A program made the position numbers and the translations under genes. From positions 62,001-126,000 of the forward strand of contig CALQEU020000005.1 in assembly GCA_943329665.2 (NCBI GenBank): a stretch of DNA of 64,000 bases, written 5' to 3'. Below the pieces are notes generated by a model. It did no database searches. It saw only the letters and a list, made by a program, of their open reading frames with translations, and was not told the DNA's origin. Shown one piece after another: positions 56,546 through 64,000 of this stretch. Origin of the DNA: JAJTFW01 sp903922455 (GTDB taxonomy: Bacteria > Bacteroidota > Bacteroidia > AKYH767-A > OLB10). Numbering within the stretch: the first letter of the stretch is position 1; each line of letters opens with the position of its first letter.

Positions 56546-56897
56546 TTCTTAGTTCTCTATTGTCTTTTACAAATACGGGTGCAAAATTCGGAAAATTCAA
56601 CCGTCGATTTCAAAGTTATTTCAAGGGGGTTGATAAAATCCAGCAGTTTATCCTCCTTTATCAACATTTGACCCGTGAAAAAGTAAATGATATCTCTTGA
56701 AGCTATTAAAGATCAAGTATTAATCATTTTCAGGGCTAATTGTATTCCCCGCCTTTCCTGCAAAATAGTTAATAAAATCCTGATTCCAAAATTTGGAATT
56801 AGGGACTTGGAAATTTAGTAAAACTACAGCATATTGATATTAAGCTATTTAAGTTAAGAAGCTTTTAAGGTCTCTATTTAGCAGTAACTCCAAAACA

Positions 56898-57005
56898 GGG
56901 GGTCAGTTTGGCTTCGAAACAAGCAGTCAATTAACTACCTGATGGGGTCAGTTTGGACCGGAAAGAGGGGGTCTGTTTAAAAAGAAATCAGGGGGTCAGT
57001 TTGGG
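56898..57005 (+). repeat. Phased short repeats around GGGGGTCAGTTTGG
   Basis: Four clear copies of GGGGGTCAGTTTGG or a variant begin at 56898, 56943, 56967 and 56991. A weaker fifth, GCAGTCAATTAA, lies about midway between the first two (near 56923), giving a steady period of about 23-24 bases. Multiple short terminal repeats of this kind are a mark of IS21-family ends, but no istA or istB frame is in the window. The block sits in the 537-base gap between parE and msrB; the rest of that gap (56546-56890) is AT-rich and empty. Confidence 0.65.
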
Positions 57006-57082
57006 CGGAATATCCACTAATTAAATAATAGAAAACAAAAACGATAAATAACAAAAAGCCTCACCGCACGTTACTACATTAA

Positions 57083-57625
57083 ATGAAAATATTTCTCCTC
57101 CCACTTACGGTAATTGCTATTAGTTTTACGCAATGTGCTGGTCAATCTGAAAAAGCGGTTACGGCACCCCAAACTCAACAAACTACTATTATGAATCCAA
57201 CTCCCGGACACCATCCTTATTATTCCCGAACTGACACCACTAAACTTGTTTTAGCCGATGAAGTTTGGAAAAAAATATTACCAGAAGATGTATATGAAAT
57301 TGCACGCCATGCCAACACAGAGAGAGCTTTCACGGGCAAGTACTGGGACTATGAAGGTATCGGAAATTATTATTGCGCTGCGTGTGGCAATCATCTCTTC
57401 AAATCCGATTCAAAATTTGCTTCGGGATGTGGATGGCCTAGCTTTTACGAAAGTGTGCGACCTACTTCTGTTATTTACAAAACGGACAAAGCCTATGGAA
57501 TGATTCGAACGGAAGTTTTATGTGGAAGATGTGATTCACACCTCGGCCATATTTTTGATGATGGTCCGCCTCCTACCGGAAAAAGGTTTTGCATGAATTC
57601 CATCAGTCTCGATTTCGAGCCATAA
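57083..57625 (+). CDS. msrB: Peptide-methionine (R)-S-oxide reductase, lipoprotein
   Basis: Reduces methionine-R-sulfoxide in proteins. The lipoprotein signal (LTVIAISFTQC, lipid-modified Cys18) places it at the periplasmic side of a membrane. The MsrB domain (about 55-178) has both zinc CxxC pairs (Cys98/Cys101, Cys147/Cys150), the GCGWPSF signature with a possible recycling Cys116, and the catalytic Cys170 in RFCMNS. All functional residues are present. No MsrA is fused or adjacent. It is a single gene, likely serving envelope proteins damaged by oxidation. Confidence 0.92.
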   Translation: MKIFLLPLTVIAISFTQCAGQSEKAVTAPQTQQTTIMNPTPGHHPYYSRTDTTKLVLADEVWKKILPEDVYEIARHANTERAFTGKYWDYEGIGNYYCAACGNHLFKSDSKFASGCGWPSFYESVRPTSVIYKTDKAYGMIRTEVLCGRCDSHLGHIFDDGPPPTGKRFCMNSISLDFEP

Positions 57626-58160
57626 TCTATTACCATTTATAATATTAAATAGTCCAAAAATTATACAAATTCTGACTCAAACTGTCTTGTCGACAATGTA
57701 AATTAGCGTGATTTAGTTCACAGGATTTCTAGAATAGAAAATTAGGTCTTTAATTAATATTTCAGTCTCATTTAACTTGTTACTTTCTTTTACGTGAAAA
57801 GAAAGTGAAACTTCGGGTGTTTTAATGCTACTATGAATAAAGCGGTGGAATGCCGACTTACATTCTATGAATATTAATCCTTTCTAAAATTAATATGTAG
57901 AGTCGGTATAACCAAAGAAAGCACGCCTTTACAGATTGAGAAACAGTATAAGAGTGAGGAGTGAAATCGAGAAATGTCCACTGATTATGCTTTGCTGCCT
58001 GAGGCTCTCGAGGGCAGCAAAAAATCGGTTCGTCCCGAAGCATCGGGATAGACGACCTCCGCACCTTTCCGAACAAAAGCACTTCAAATTAAAATATATC
58101 GCTCGAAAGATGTCTCTTTTATGCTTAAAAAATTAGACTACATTTTGGGTATAAATGATA
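57626..58160. other. Repeat-bearing spacer without a gene
   Basis: About 535 bases. Recognisable items are a 10-bp hairpin ACTTTCTTTT/AAAAGAAAGT at 57782-57806, a GCTGCC...GGCAGC pair around CTGAGGCTCTCGAG near 57995-58018 that echoes the 20873-21047 repeats, and TCCCGA/TCGGGA near 58035-58050. Small frames on both strands here have no coding character. I see no RNA gene. Confidence 0.4.
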
Positions 58161-58604
58161 CTAAAGCTTTACCAACATCTTATCAATTCGTTTCAGTGGT
58201 CCCGGGCAAATTTGATTGTGACAAGCTTGGCATGATTCTACTACATTATTGTGCAAACTGATTCTATCCTCTGGTTTTGCTTCGTATAATTTTTGCATGT
58301 TCGCTAAATAAATATCGGACATTCCTTGAAAAAATGTTTCATCAAAATCTTTCATGGTTCGTTCTGCTTTTTTCATTGGAGTAAATTCTCCTTTGTAGGG
58401 AGCTAATTCCTTTCCTTCACGTAATGCGATGGCGTTGGCTTCACTTAGTTTCGCCATGTCGCGCATTAACAAGGCCAATTCACTATCGCCGTTCGGGTTT
58501 AAAGAAGTTGGAGCACAAGTCTCTTCCTTCTCCTTTTCTGATTTACAGGCGTTCAGTCCGAGAACAAGGGAAACAATTGCAAGGCAGAGAATTAATTTTT
58601 TCAT
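58161..58604 (-). CDS. Cytochrome c'-like lipoprotein
   Basis: A 147-residue exported lipoprotein (signal ending LGLNAC, Cys20) with one haem-binding motif, CQACH, at residues 125-129 near the C-terminus. The body is helical (LALLMRDMAKLSEANAIALREG ... MKDFDETFFQGMSDIYLANM), and the Met/Leu-rich first helix and C-terminal CxxCH are the layout of cytochrome c' and related four-helix cytochromes. It might bind small gases or pass electrons; the partner is unknown. A perfect TAAATTTG box lies four bases before the ATG. Confidence 0.82.
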   Translation of the reverse strand: MKKLILCLAIVSLVLGLNACKSEKEKEETCAPTSLNPNGDSELALLMRDMAKLSEANAIALREGKELAPYKGEFTPMKKAERTMKDFDETFFQGMSDIYLANMQKLYEAKPEDRISLHNNVVESCQACHNQICPGPLKRIDKMLVKL

Positions 58605-58608
58605 GATT

Positions 58609-58616
58609 CAAATTTA
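58609..58616 (-). promoter_or_regulatory. -7 promoter box TAAATTTG of the cytochrome gene
   Basis: On the minus strand TAAATTTG is followed by AATC and the ATG at 58604, giving another four-base box-to-start gap. Confidence 0.55.
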
Positions 58617-58727
58617 GGAAATTTAATATTAATGGATAAATTTTTTCAAATCTAATGCAAAAGGCATCCCTAAATGTTTGTTGCATTACGCATTATCATA
58701 TAAATTTTCCTTCAAAAATTAATTTTT

Positions 58728-58780
58728 TAGCCTGTCTTCACAAAAAATGAAATATTTTCATTTTTTGTGAAGACAGGCTA
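58728..58780. repeat. 25-bp perfect hairpin
   Basis: The stem from 58728 to 58752 (beginning TAGCCTGTCTTCAC) pairs perfectly with 58756 to 58780 around a three-base TAT loop. It lies between the cytochrome gene start and the stop of the GT51 fusion, both on the minus strand. It is far longer than a usual terminator and could be a palindromic mobile repeat or a protein-binding site. Confidence 0.8.
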
Positions 58781-58800
58781 GGATAGCGGGGTGTATCATT

Positions 58801-58884
58801 TTAGCTACGCATTAAAATGCGTAGCTAATGACATGACGGGGGAATCTAATGGTAGCGACGCATTGAAATGCGTAGCTAATGACA
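58801..58884. repeat. Palindromic ACGCATT/AATGCGT repeats, two copies
   Basis: TTAGCTACGCATT (58801-58813) and AATGCGTAGCTAA (58816-58828) form a perfect 13-bp stem. A second copy, GCGACGCATTGAAATGCGTAG, follows at about 58853-58874, each followed by CTAATGACA. The paired copies suggest a REP-like intergenic element. Confidence 0.65.
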
Positions 58885-58907
58885 CGGATATAAAATTTTA
58901 GCAGAAA

Positions 58908-60857
58908 TTAATTAATAACGGGCAATTGGGGAATAGAATCCAACACGGTGGAATCGGGAGCAACGAATATATTCATAGCGGGACCGGTCAATTGGATATT
59001 CACTTTAAGGCAGTCTGCTTCGAGCTGTACAATCTTTTCACGTATCACAAGGCGATTACTAACCAACTTCATAAAGTTCGCTACGTAAGGCTTTAAATTG
59101 CCTTGGGGATCAAAACGATATCGATATTGTTTCGGGCTTGGAATGAGGCTCGCTAAGAAAATACTTTCCGAAAGCGTTAACTCATCGGGCGACTTATCAA
59201 AATAAAATCGGGAAGCTTCACCAACTCCATATACATTGGGTCCCCACTCGATAATATTTAAGTAAACTTCCAACATTCGCTCCTTTGAAATCAGTCGCTG
59301 ATGTTCAATTAACCAAACAATCAGCACTTCTTCCAATTTACGACTCACCGATTTGTTGCGGCTCAAGTACACATTTTTTACTAATTGCATGCTGATGGTA
59401 GAACCCCCGCGTGCAAATCGCTTCTCTTTAATATTGGTAGCAATCGACTCTCTGAATGATTCCATCACAAATCCACCGTGATTCATAAAACTGGGATCTT
59501 CGGCGGTTAGTACAGAATTGATCAAGTAAGGTGAAATAAAATTAAATGGTGTGTAATTTGGATTTTCTGGTCCGACAGAAAAACTTCGTATCGCTAGTTC
59601 ACCATCCATGGCAATAAATGAAAACGGAGAAACAATCTTACTAAAATTCTCAGTGCCATAACTTATAATTTGAAACTTATTCTTTTGCAATGAAGAATTA
59701 AAAACAATTTGAGATGGTTCGTCGATTGGAATTACACAATTCAAATCATACTTCAATTCTCCTTTTGCTTTAAATCCATCGAATGTATAAAACATGCCAC
59801 CAGGCATTGCATCAAAAACTTGTTGCGCATCCTTGGTTTCAAATGAAGATTGAATTGCAAATTTTCGAATGGGTTTACGAGCATACGATGTTGAAATGGA
59901 AATAGGAAGTTCGTTCAATGTAAATAATGTTCCGGGAGCGAGTCCTAAACTATCCTTATCAACAAAGGCCTTCATTGCAAATTCCATTTTAGGAAAGTGC
60001 GCATCTTTAGGGGCGATTCTCCAATGACTCACTAAGAGCGAATGCATACTAAAATTTCCAGTTACATCGAGTCGGCCATTCACCTCAGTGGCTTTCAACT
60101 TCACATTCGCCGAATCAAAACATACTTTAAATCCATCTATCAAATCCACAAATGGCAATGCAAAACTTTCACCGCGTGTACGTTTTACATGGAAGTCGTA
60201 TGCGCTATTAGCCGCATCGGCAGTTCCATTTACAATCCACAAGTTTACTCCTTCCTTAGAAGCAGTAATCACACTCGATTGAAAGATAGATCCATCAAAA
60301 AACAATTCAGGAATATTTACATACTCATTCACACTTCCTCTTTGATAGCTCACTTTAAATTGACGAAAAGTAATTTTCTCCTTAAACACGTCATTGATTT
60401 TTTCCAACACACCCATGAATCGCTCTTTGTAATCAGAAGTATTGACAGGTTGAATCGAATCGGCATCAGGATCTTTTTCTCTTTGCTTCAAAAAAGAAAA
60501 ATTATCTGAAGTTTCTCGCTTCACTAAACTCAAGTGTGAAGTATCAATCACAAGCTCTCTAAATCCAACTTTAAGTCGAAGTAACTTAGCAACATTAATT
60601 CTTGCATACACATTCTTCACCGCAAACAAGGTATCACCGTTAGCTGGCACTAAGGAAACATCACTAAAATAAATATCTCGAATGCCCGAAAAACCAGCAT
60701 CCTTAATTTTTAAATCAACATCAAACTTCTCTTTGAATTTTTCTTTGGCTTTTCGAACAACAAAATCAAGAATAGGTTGGCGCAACAAAAGCACAGTTGC
60801 AATCAGTAACAAAACTGATGTAATAAGAATGAAAATCCATGACTTTGACTTGCTCAC
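58908..60857 (-). CDS. AsmA-like domain fused to GT51 peptidoglycan glycosyltransferase
   Basis: A 649-residue inner-membrane enzyme. An N-terminal helix (about 6-26) is followed by a periplasmic AsmA/TamB-like region (about 35-430; FDVDLKIKDAGFSGIRDIYFSD) and a C-terminal GT51 domain (about 440-600). The glycosyltransferase motifs are complete: TAEDPSFMNHGGF (catalytic Glu453), RGGSTISMQLVKN, RKLEEVLIVWLIE and YLNIIEWGPNVYGVGEA. There is no transpeptidase domain, so it polymerises glycan strands only. The frame starts with GTG at 60857. The lipid-transport-like fold ahead of a lipid II polymerase is unusual compared with MtgA. Confidence 0.85.
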   Translation of the reverse strand: MSKSKSWIFILITSVLLLIATVLLLRQPILDFVVRKAKEKFKEKFDVDLKIKDAGFSGIRDIYFSDVSLVPANGDTLFAVKNVYARINVAKLLRLKVGFRELVIDTSHLSLVKRETSDNFSFLKQREKDPDADSIQPVNTSDYKERFMGVLEKINDVFKEKITFRQFKVSYQRGSVNEYVNIPELFFDGSIFQSSVITASKEGVNLWIVNGTADAANSAYDFHVKRTRGESFALPFVDLIDGFKVCFDSANVKLKATEVNGRLDVTGNFSMHSLLVSHWRIAPKDAHFPKMEFAMKAFVDKDSLGLAPGTLFTLNELPISISTSYARKPIRKFAIQSSFETKDAQQVFDAMPGGMFYTFDGFKAKGELKYDLNCVIPIDEPSQIVFNSSLQKNKFQIISYGTENFSKIVSPFSFIAMDGELAIRSFSVGPENPNYTPFNFISPYLINSVLTAEDPSFMNHGGFVMESFRESIATNIKEKRFARGGSTISMQLVKNVYLSRNKSVSRKLEEVLIVWLIEHQRLISKERMLEVYLNIIEWGPNVYGVGEASRFYFDKSPDELTLSESIFLASLIPSPKQYRYRFDPQGNLKPYVANFMKLVSNRLVIREKIVQLEADCLKVNIQLTGPAMNIFVAPDSTVLDSIPQLPVIN

Positions 60858-60950
60858 TATAATTTCGCTTTTCGAGATAGATATTTCACGAAAATACTAA
60901 AGCTATAGAACATACCGTCTGATAAGAAATCAAAATTTTAAGAATGAATA

Positions 60951-60984
60951 AAAAAAAGGCTCCTTTCGAAAAAGAAGCCTTTTC
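60951..60984 (-). terminator. Terminator after the Cas6-like gene
   Basis: AAAAGGCT (60954-60961) pairs with AGCCTTTT (60976-60983), with further CTTT/AAAG pairs inside and a run of T on the minus strand. It lies 19 bases past the stop of the Cas6-like gene and separates it from the GT51 fusion. Confidence 0.8.
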
Positions 60985-61002
60985 AGTATTTATAATTTAC
61001 TT

Positions 61003-61749
61003 TTAGTTTACAGCAATTTTCACCAAGTCAACCATTCCGTATCCTTGCTCACTCAATGCACCCACACCTGATTCCCATATAAACTTTTGTACATCTGGAT
61101 GCGCGTGTAAAGTGAAAGGTAATAAGTAACCCATCATGGTGCTTCCATCAGCAGCGCGATAGTAACGAGCGAATTTCTTACCAGTTTCATTCAGCTTCTG
61201 AACATATTCATGATCAGGTTGTGCATCAAACTCAGCGAAATTATTTAAATCGCTTTCAGAGAATCCAGCACGCTCCATACGATCTAATGTTTGCTCGTAA
61301 AGAATATCTGAGAATTCTTGTGAAGTTGGATCAATCGTGATTTGACTTTTTTCTGGATCTTTTGCAGGATCCACTAAAATCATTGGACTGATACACAGAT
61401 AACGCATCTTCGTATTGAATTCTGGATCTGTAATCATCTCATGACTTCTCGGCATTAAGTTCATTTTTCCTACAGCCAAATAAGGCATTTCGAAAATTTT
61501 AGAAACTAATTGCTCTAATTGTTGTCCGTCTCTAGCAGACAAAACTAACGTCACTTTAGAACTTAAGAAACGCATAAATCCGTTTTGGATTTTTGAAGTG
61601 CCTTTCAAACTTGAAAAATTGAAAAGATTACGATCACCTCCAAAAGATTCGATTTGTTGGTAAAGGCTCTCTGCAATTAATGTTTGATGATGCAAAGGAA
61701 TTGTGTTCGCCGACATTTGGTCACGCAAGAATGAGATTTTTACACGCAT
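61003..61749 (-). CDS. Orphan Cas6-family RNA-binding / endoribonuclease protein
   Basis: A 248-residue protein with the layout of Cas6, the RAMP-fold enzyme that cuts CRISPR precursor RNA. The N-terminus MRVKISF...IPLHHQTLIAESLYQQI matches the first ferredoxin-like half, FNFSSLKG the next strand, MRYLCISPMILV (115-126) the mid-protein strand, and ESGVGALSEQGYGMVDLV (226-243) the glycine-rich loop. Compared with Pyrococcus Cas6, Tyr30 is kept but the loop holding the catalytic His is shortened and contains no His, so cleavage by the usual mechanism is doubtful. There is no CRISPR array and no other cas gene in the window. It is separately terminated. The role is unknown. Confidence 0.72.
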   Translation of the reverse strand: MRVKISFLRDQMSANTIPLHHQTLIAESLYQQIESFGGDRNLFNFSSLKGTSKIQNGFMRFLSSKVTLVLSARDGQQLEQLVSKIFEMPYLAVGKMNLMPRSHEMITDPEFNTKMRYLCISPMILVDPAKDPEKSQITIDPTSQEFSDILYEQTLDRMERAGFSESDLNNFAEFDAQPDHEYVQKLNETGKKFARYYRAADGSTMMGYLLPFTLHAHPDVQKFIWESGVGALSEQGYGMVDLVKIAVN

Positions 61750-61946
61750 TTTATAAAGTTTTTAGATTTTTTTAAAAAAACAGAAAGCGATCACCATGCC
61801 AACATAATTTTTTATGCATATTTATTTAATTATCAATACATAAAGTTTTATTAGGGATCAATTAGGGATATGGGGAATCACCTTTTTTTCCAATTTCAAG
61901 ACGCAACTTTCCTATATTGGGACATAAAATCCCGAAATAAAACGCT

Positions 61947-62837
61947 TTAATTATTGGATTTGCCACTGGCATTATAAAGGATTTCTTTCTCCTCTTTACT
62001 CAAACTATCAAAGCCCGACTTATTGATTTTATCAAGCACTTTATCGATGGCTTCTTGTTTAGAAATAGCTACTTCAACATAAACCGCATCGGGAATGGGT
62101 TTAGAAGATCGAACTACAGTCATCTTTGATTTACGTCGACTTCCTTTTCTGAATAAATTACTTAACCATCTTGTAATATCATTTCCTTTTTTCAATTGCT
62201 TAATCATGATGTATCCAAACAGCGCACCACCGAGATGGGCTATTTGTCCGCCCGCATTACCAAGTGGAATGGAAATAAAATAAATCAAAATTGAAACGAG
62301 TGCTACGTACTTCAATTTCACAGGACCAATGAGAATCAACTGCACGGTATAATCAGGAAGCAAGGTTGCAATACCTACCATCACCGCAATCACGCCAGCA
62401 GAAGCACCCATGAGATGACTATGATTTACTTCCTGTGAAAATGCCGGCGAAATATTAAACATAATGAGGTAGGCAAGTCCGCCCGTGATGGCTCCAAGCA
62501 CATACGTTGTCCACAGTTTTTGATTACCCAAATACTCTGCGAAGAGTGAACCCGTCCAATAAAGAATCAGCATATTAAAAAGAATATGCATAAAGTCGAC
62601 ATGCAAAAACATATACGTCACCACCGACCATGGCTGAAAGAACAATTGACTAAAACTAGCTGGCATACTTAACTTCTCCACTAGAAAATCGAAGATTACA
62701 AAATCAGAACCAAGAATAAATAAAAAAGTACGTAAGATCATCAACACTAAAAACAGAATAATATTAATTGCCAACAACCGATACAAACTGGTTGCTGCGC
62801 CAAACTTTGATTTGATATTTTCTAAATTACTATTCAT
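61947..62837 (-). CDS. Rhomboid-family intramembrane serine protease
   Basis: A 296-residue membrane protease with at least six helices that cleaves other membrane proteins within the bilayer. The catalytic dyad is Ser146 in MGASAGVIA and His201 in GQIAHLGGALFGY; the HVDFMHILFNM segment holds the conserved oxyanion-site His and Asn. A charged C-terminal tail of about 80 residues (LFRKGSRRKSKMTVV ... EAIDKVLDKINKSGFDSLSKEEKEIL) is likely cytoplasmic. It follows the second rhomboid gene by seven bases, so both share one transcript. Confidence 0.9.
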   Translation of the reverse strand: MNSNLENIKSKFGAATSLYRLLAINIILFLVLMILRTFLFILGSDFVIFDFLVEKLSMPASFSQLFFQPWSVVTYMFLHVDFMHILFNMLILYWTGSLFAEYLGNQKLWTTYVLGAITGGLAYLIMFNISPAFSQEVNHSHLMGASAGVIAVMVGIATLLPDYTVQLILIGPVKLKYVALVSILIYFISIPLGNAGGQIAHLGGALFGYIMIKQLKKGNDITRWLSNLFRKGSRRKSKMTVVRSSKPIPDAVYVEVAISKQEAIDKVLDKINKSGFDSLSKEEKEILYNASGKSNN

Positions 62838-62844
62838 CTTTTAA

Positions 62845-63693
62845 TCAATAATCACCATAATCATTGAAACGATTTTTACCCCAATGGCGAATCAAAAAAT
62901 ATCCGAATAACATTCCACCCAGATGTGCAAAATGCGCCACATTATCTCCTGGATTATTCTGAATTCCGCCATACAATTCAAATAAACCATAGAGCAATAC
63001 AAACCACTTTGCTTTTATTGGAAAAGCAAAATAGATATATAGAACAGTATTCGGAAACAACATTCCAAAGGCAAGAAGTACTCCGAAAACTGCACCAGAA
63101 GCTCCTACTGTCGGAATATCTGCTTTACGTGATACCAACTCTTGTGCAAACGACTTCGCTTCCTGTATCAACTGCGGATCATTGGGGGAATTACTCCACG
63201 AACCCAGAAACTCATTCAACACCGAAATATCATCATTTCGCAAGTACCCTTGATATTTGGTGACGAGCATTTTAAAATCCATAGGTGTCACATTGTTCAA
63301 AAACAAATTGACACTTTCCTGCATATTATGAATATCATACCATGTGAATCCGGTATGAATGAGCGCAGCACCTAAACCCGTAATCATATAATACATCAAA
63401 AAACGTTTTGCTCCCCACACATTCTCCAGCACATTTCCGAACATCCACAAGGCAAACATATTTGAAAAGACATGCATCATATTTCCATGCATAAACAAAT
63501 GCGTGATGAACTGATGTGGTGCAAAATATTGACTGGTCACAAAATGCAATCCCAAGTATTGGGTCAACTCCAATCCCAATTTATCCTCAAACACCACGGT
63601 GGCGAGAAACATAATCCCATTAATGATTAACAAATTCTTCACAACGGGGGGAAGAATTTGCCACTTCATGGGACGAAATTGTTGTTCTGACAT
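62845..63693 (-). CDS. Rhomboid-family intramembrane serine protease with an inserted loop
   Basis: A second rhomboid protease, 282 residues. The dyad is Ser199 in VGASGAVFG and His257 in VAHFAHLGGMLFGYFLI; HGNMMHVFSNMF is the conserved second-helix segment. Unlike its neighbour it has an extra hydrophilic stretch of about 75 residues (roughly 118-192, HNMQESVNLFLNN ... LIQEAKSFAQELVSRK) before the catalytic helix, which could limit substrate entry or bind a partner. It lies between mutL and the first rhomboid, 18 bases after mutL. The two are diverged paralogues. Confidence 0.9.
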   Translation of the reverse strand: MSEQQFRPMKWQILPPVVKNLLIINGIMFLATVVFEDKLGLELTQYLGLHFVTSQYFAPHQFITHLFMHGNMMHVFSNMFALWMFGNVLENVWGAKRFLMYYMITGLGAALIHTGFTWYDIHNMQESVNLFLNNVTPMDFKMLVTKYQGYLRNDDISVLNEFLGSWSNSPNDPQLIQEAKSFAQELVSRKADIPTVGASGAVFGVLLAFGMLFPNTVLYIYFAFPIKAKWFVLLYGLFELYGGIQNNPGDNVAHFAHLGGMLFGYFLIRHWGKNRFNDYGDY

Positions 63694-63711
63694 AAATTTC
63701 TATTTCTTTAA

Positions 63712-64000
63712 TTAAGATTTATTTTGAATAAGTTCTGCAATTTCATCAGAACGAAGAACACGCAATACAGATTGCCCATTCACTCCATAAAAAGGTTGAT
63801 CGCAATGCAACAAATCGATGGCTAGTTGCCGGAGTTCGCGTGACGAATACGAACTTTGCTCTCGTGCAATAATACTCTTTGCCATAGAGCGCGCCAAGTT
63901 CTCGTGCATGGTGAGTTGAAGTTTATCCTTATTCAATCGATAATTTTCCAACAACAATTGAAGTGTTCTTTCTTCTGATCCGGGATCAAGTCCGGAAGGA
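63712..64000 (-). CDS. mutL: DNA mismatch repair protein MutL, C-terminal part cut by window edge
   Basis: The minus-strand frame is open to the window end with no stop, so this is the 3' end of a longer gene. The 96 visible residues (LQLTMHENLARSMAKSIIAREQ ... SSRELRQLAIDLLHCDQPFYGVNGQSVLRVLRSDEIAELIQ) have the shape of the MutL C-terminal dimerisation domain: a helix with Ala/Lys spacing, LSxxEL, then a PxxxxNGxxxxxxL element. The QxxxVNG part would be the PxxCPHGRP region of other MutL proteins, here without the Cys and His, so endonuclease motifs are lacking in this part. The assignment rests on pattern only. Confidence 0.7.
   Translation of the reverse strand, partial: PSGLDPGSEERTLQLLLENYRLNKDKLQLTMHENLARSMAKSIIAREQSSYSSRELRQLAIDLLHCDQPFYGVNGQSVLRVLRSDEIAELIQNKS

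Noticed and set aside
56898..57005. Possible CRISPR array of GGGGGTCAGTTTGG
   Set aside because: Spacing leaves only about ten bases between copies, far too short for spacers.
57858..58136. Small frames on both strands between msrB and the cytochrome gene
   Set aside because: They overlap inverted repeats, have no recognisable start region or homologous pattern, and sit in a repeat spacer.
60858..61946. CRISPR repeats or further cas genes next to the Cas6-like gene
   Set aside because: The flanks hold a terminator and AT-rich spacer only. No direct repeats with spacers and no Cas1, Cas2 or effector frames are seen.

Overview
The window is a stretch of AT-rich chromosome from a member of the Bacteroidota, probably a free-living, Flavobacteriia-like or related lineage. 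The evidence is a type IX secretion C-terminal domain on a very large secreted protein, DUF5723-like and TamB-like envelope proteins, a fused alpha/beta 2-oxoacid dehydrogenase E1, and many copies of the Bacteroidota -7 promoter box TAnnTTTG with almost no Shine-Dalgarno sequences. It is ordinary core chromosome, not a prophage or plasmid. No transposase, integrase or rRNA gene is visible, and there is one tRNA (anticodon CAT).

Layout. 1-3.6 kb: the 3' end of an isoaspartyl peptidase, an outer-membrane protein, and a GlcD-type FAD oxidase. 3.7-7.7 kb: a co-directional four-gene cluster of esterase, ATP-grasp ligase, GCS2-type carboxylate-amine ligase and class I glutamine amidotransferase. 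This looks like a small amide or peptide biosynthetic system and is one of the two main points of interest. 7.7-9.4 kb: RNase H inside repeat-rich spacers. 9.4-21 kb: carA, M1 peptidase, lpxH, an integral membrane protein, an exported protein, dnaB, accA, ispE and a GIY-YIG protein. 21-31 kb: rlmF, an LtaS-like sulfatase, a phospholipase C/P1 nuclease-like protein, comB, gcvT and three surface-polysaccharide genes. 31-36.6 kb: miaE, E1 alpha/beta fusion, GH31 glucosidase. 36.7-44.2 kb: two giant paralogous secreted proteins, only one with a recognisable type IX sorting domain. 44.5-56.5 kb: tRNA-Met, TamB-like protein, tsaD, a coiled-coil protein, an RsmB-type methyltransferase, parC and parE. 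56.5-64 kb: an array of short phased repeats, msrB, a cytochrome lipoprotein, strong palindromes, an AsmA-like/GT51 fusion, an orphan Cas6 homologue, two tandem rhomboid proteases and the 3' end of mutL.

Genes working together. Envelope assembly is over-represented: lpxH, TamB, the GT51 fusion, sugar epimerases, a glycosyltransferase, the LtaS-like enzyme and rhomboids. ParC and ParE are adjacent and form topoisomerase IV. The amidoligase cluster probably condenses carboxylates and amines using ATP, with ammonia from the amidotransferase.

Two observations cut across genes. At least seven genes carry a TAnnTTTG-like box ending only 4-6 bases before the start codon, which predicts leaderless or nearly leaderless mRNAs. 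The Cas6 homologue at 61.0-61.7 kb has no CRISPR array or other cas gene in the window and seems to lack the usual catalytic histidine. All functions are read from sequence motifs by eye; no database search was run.
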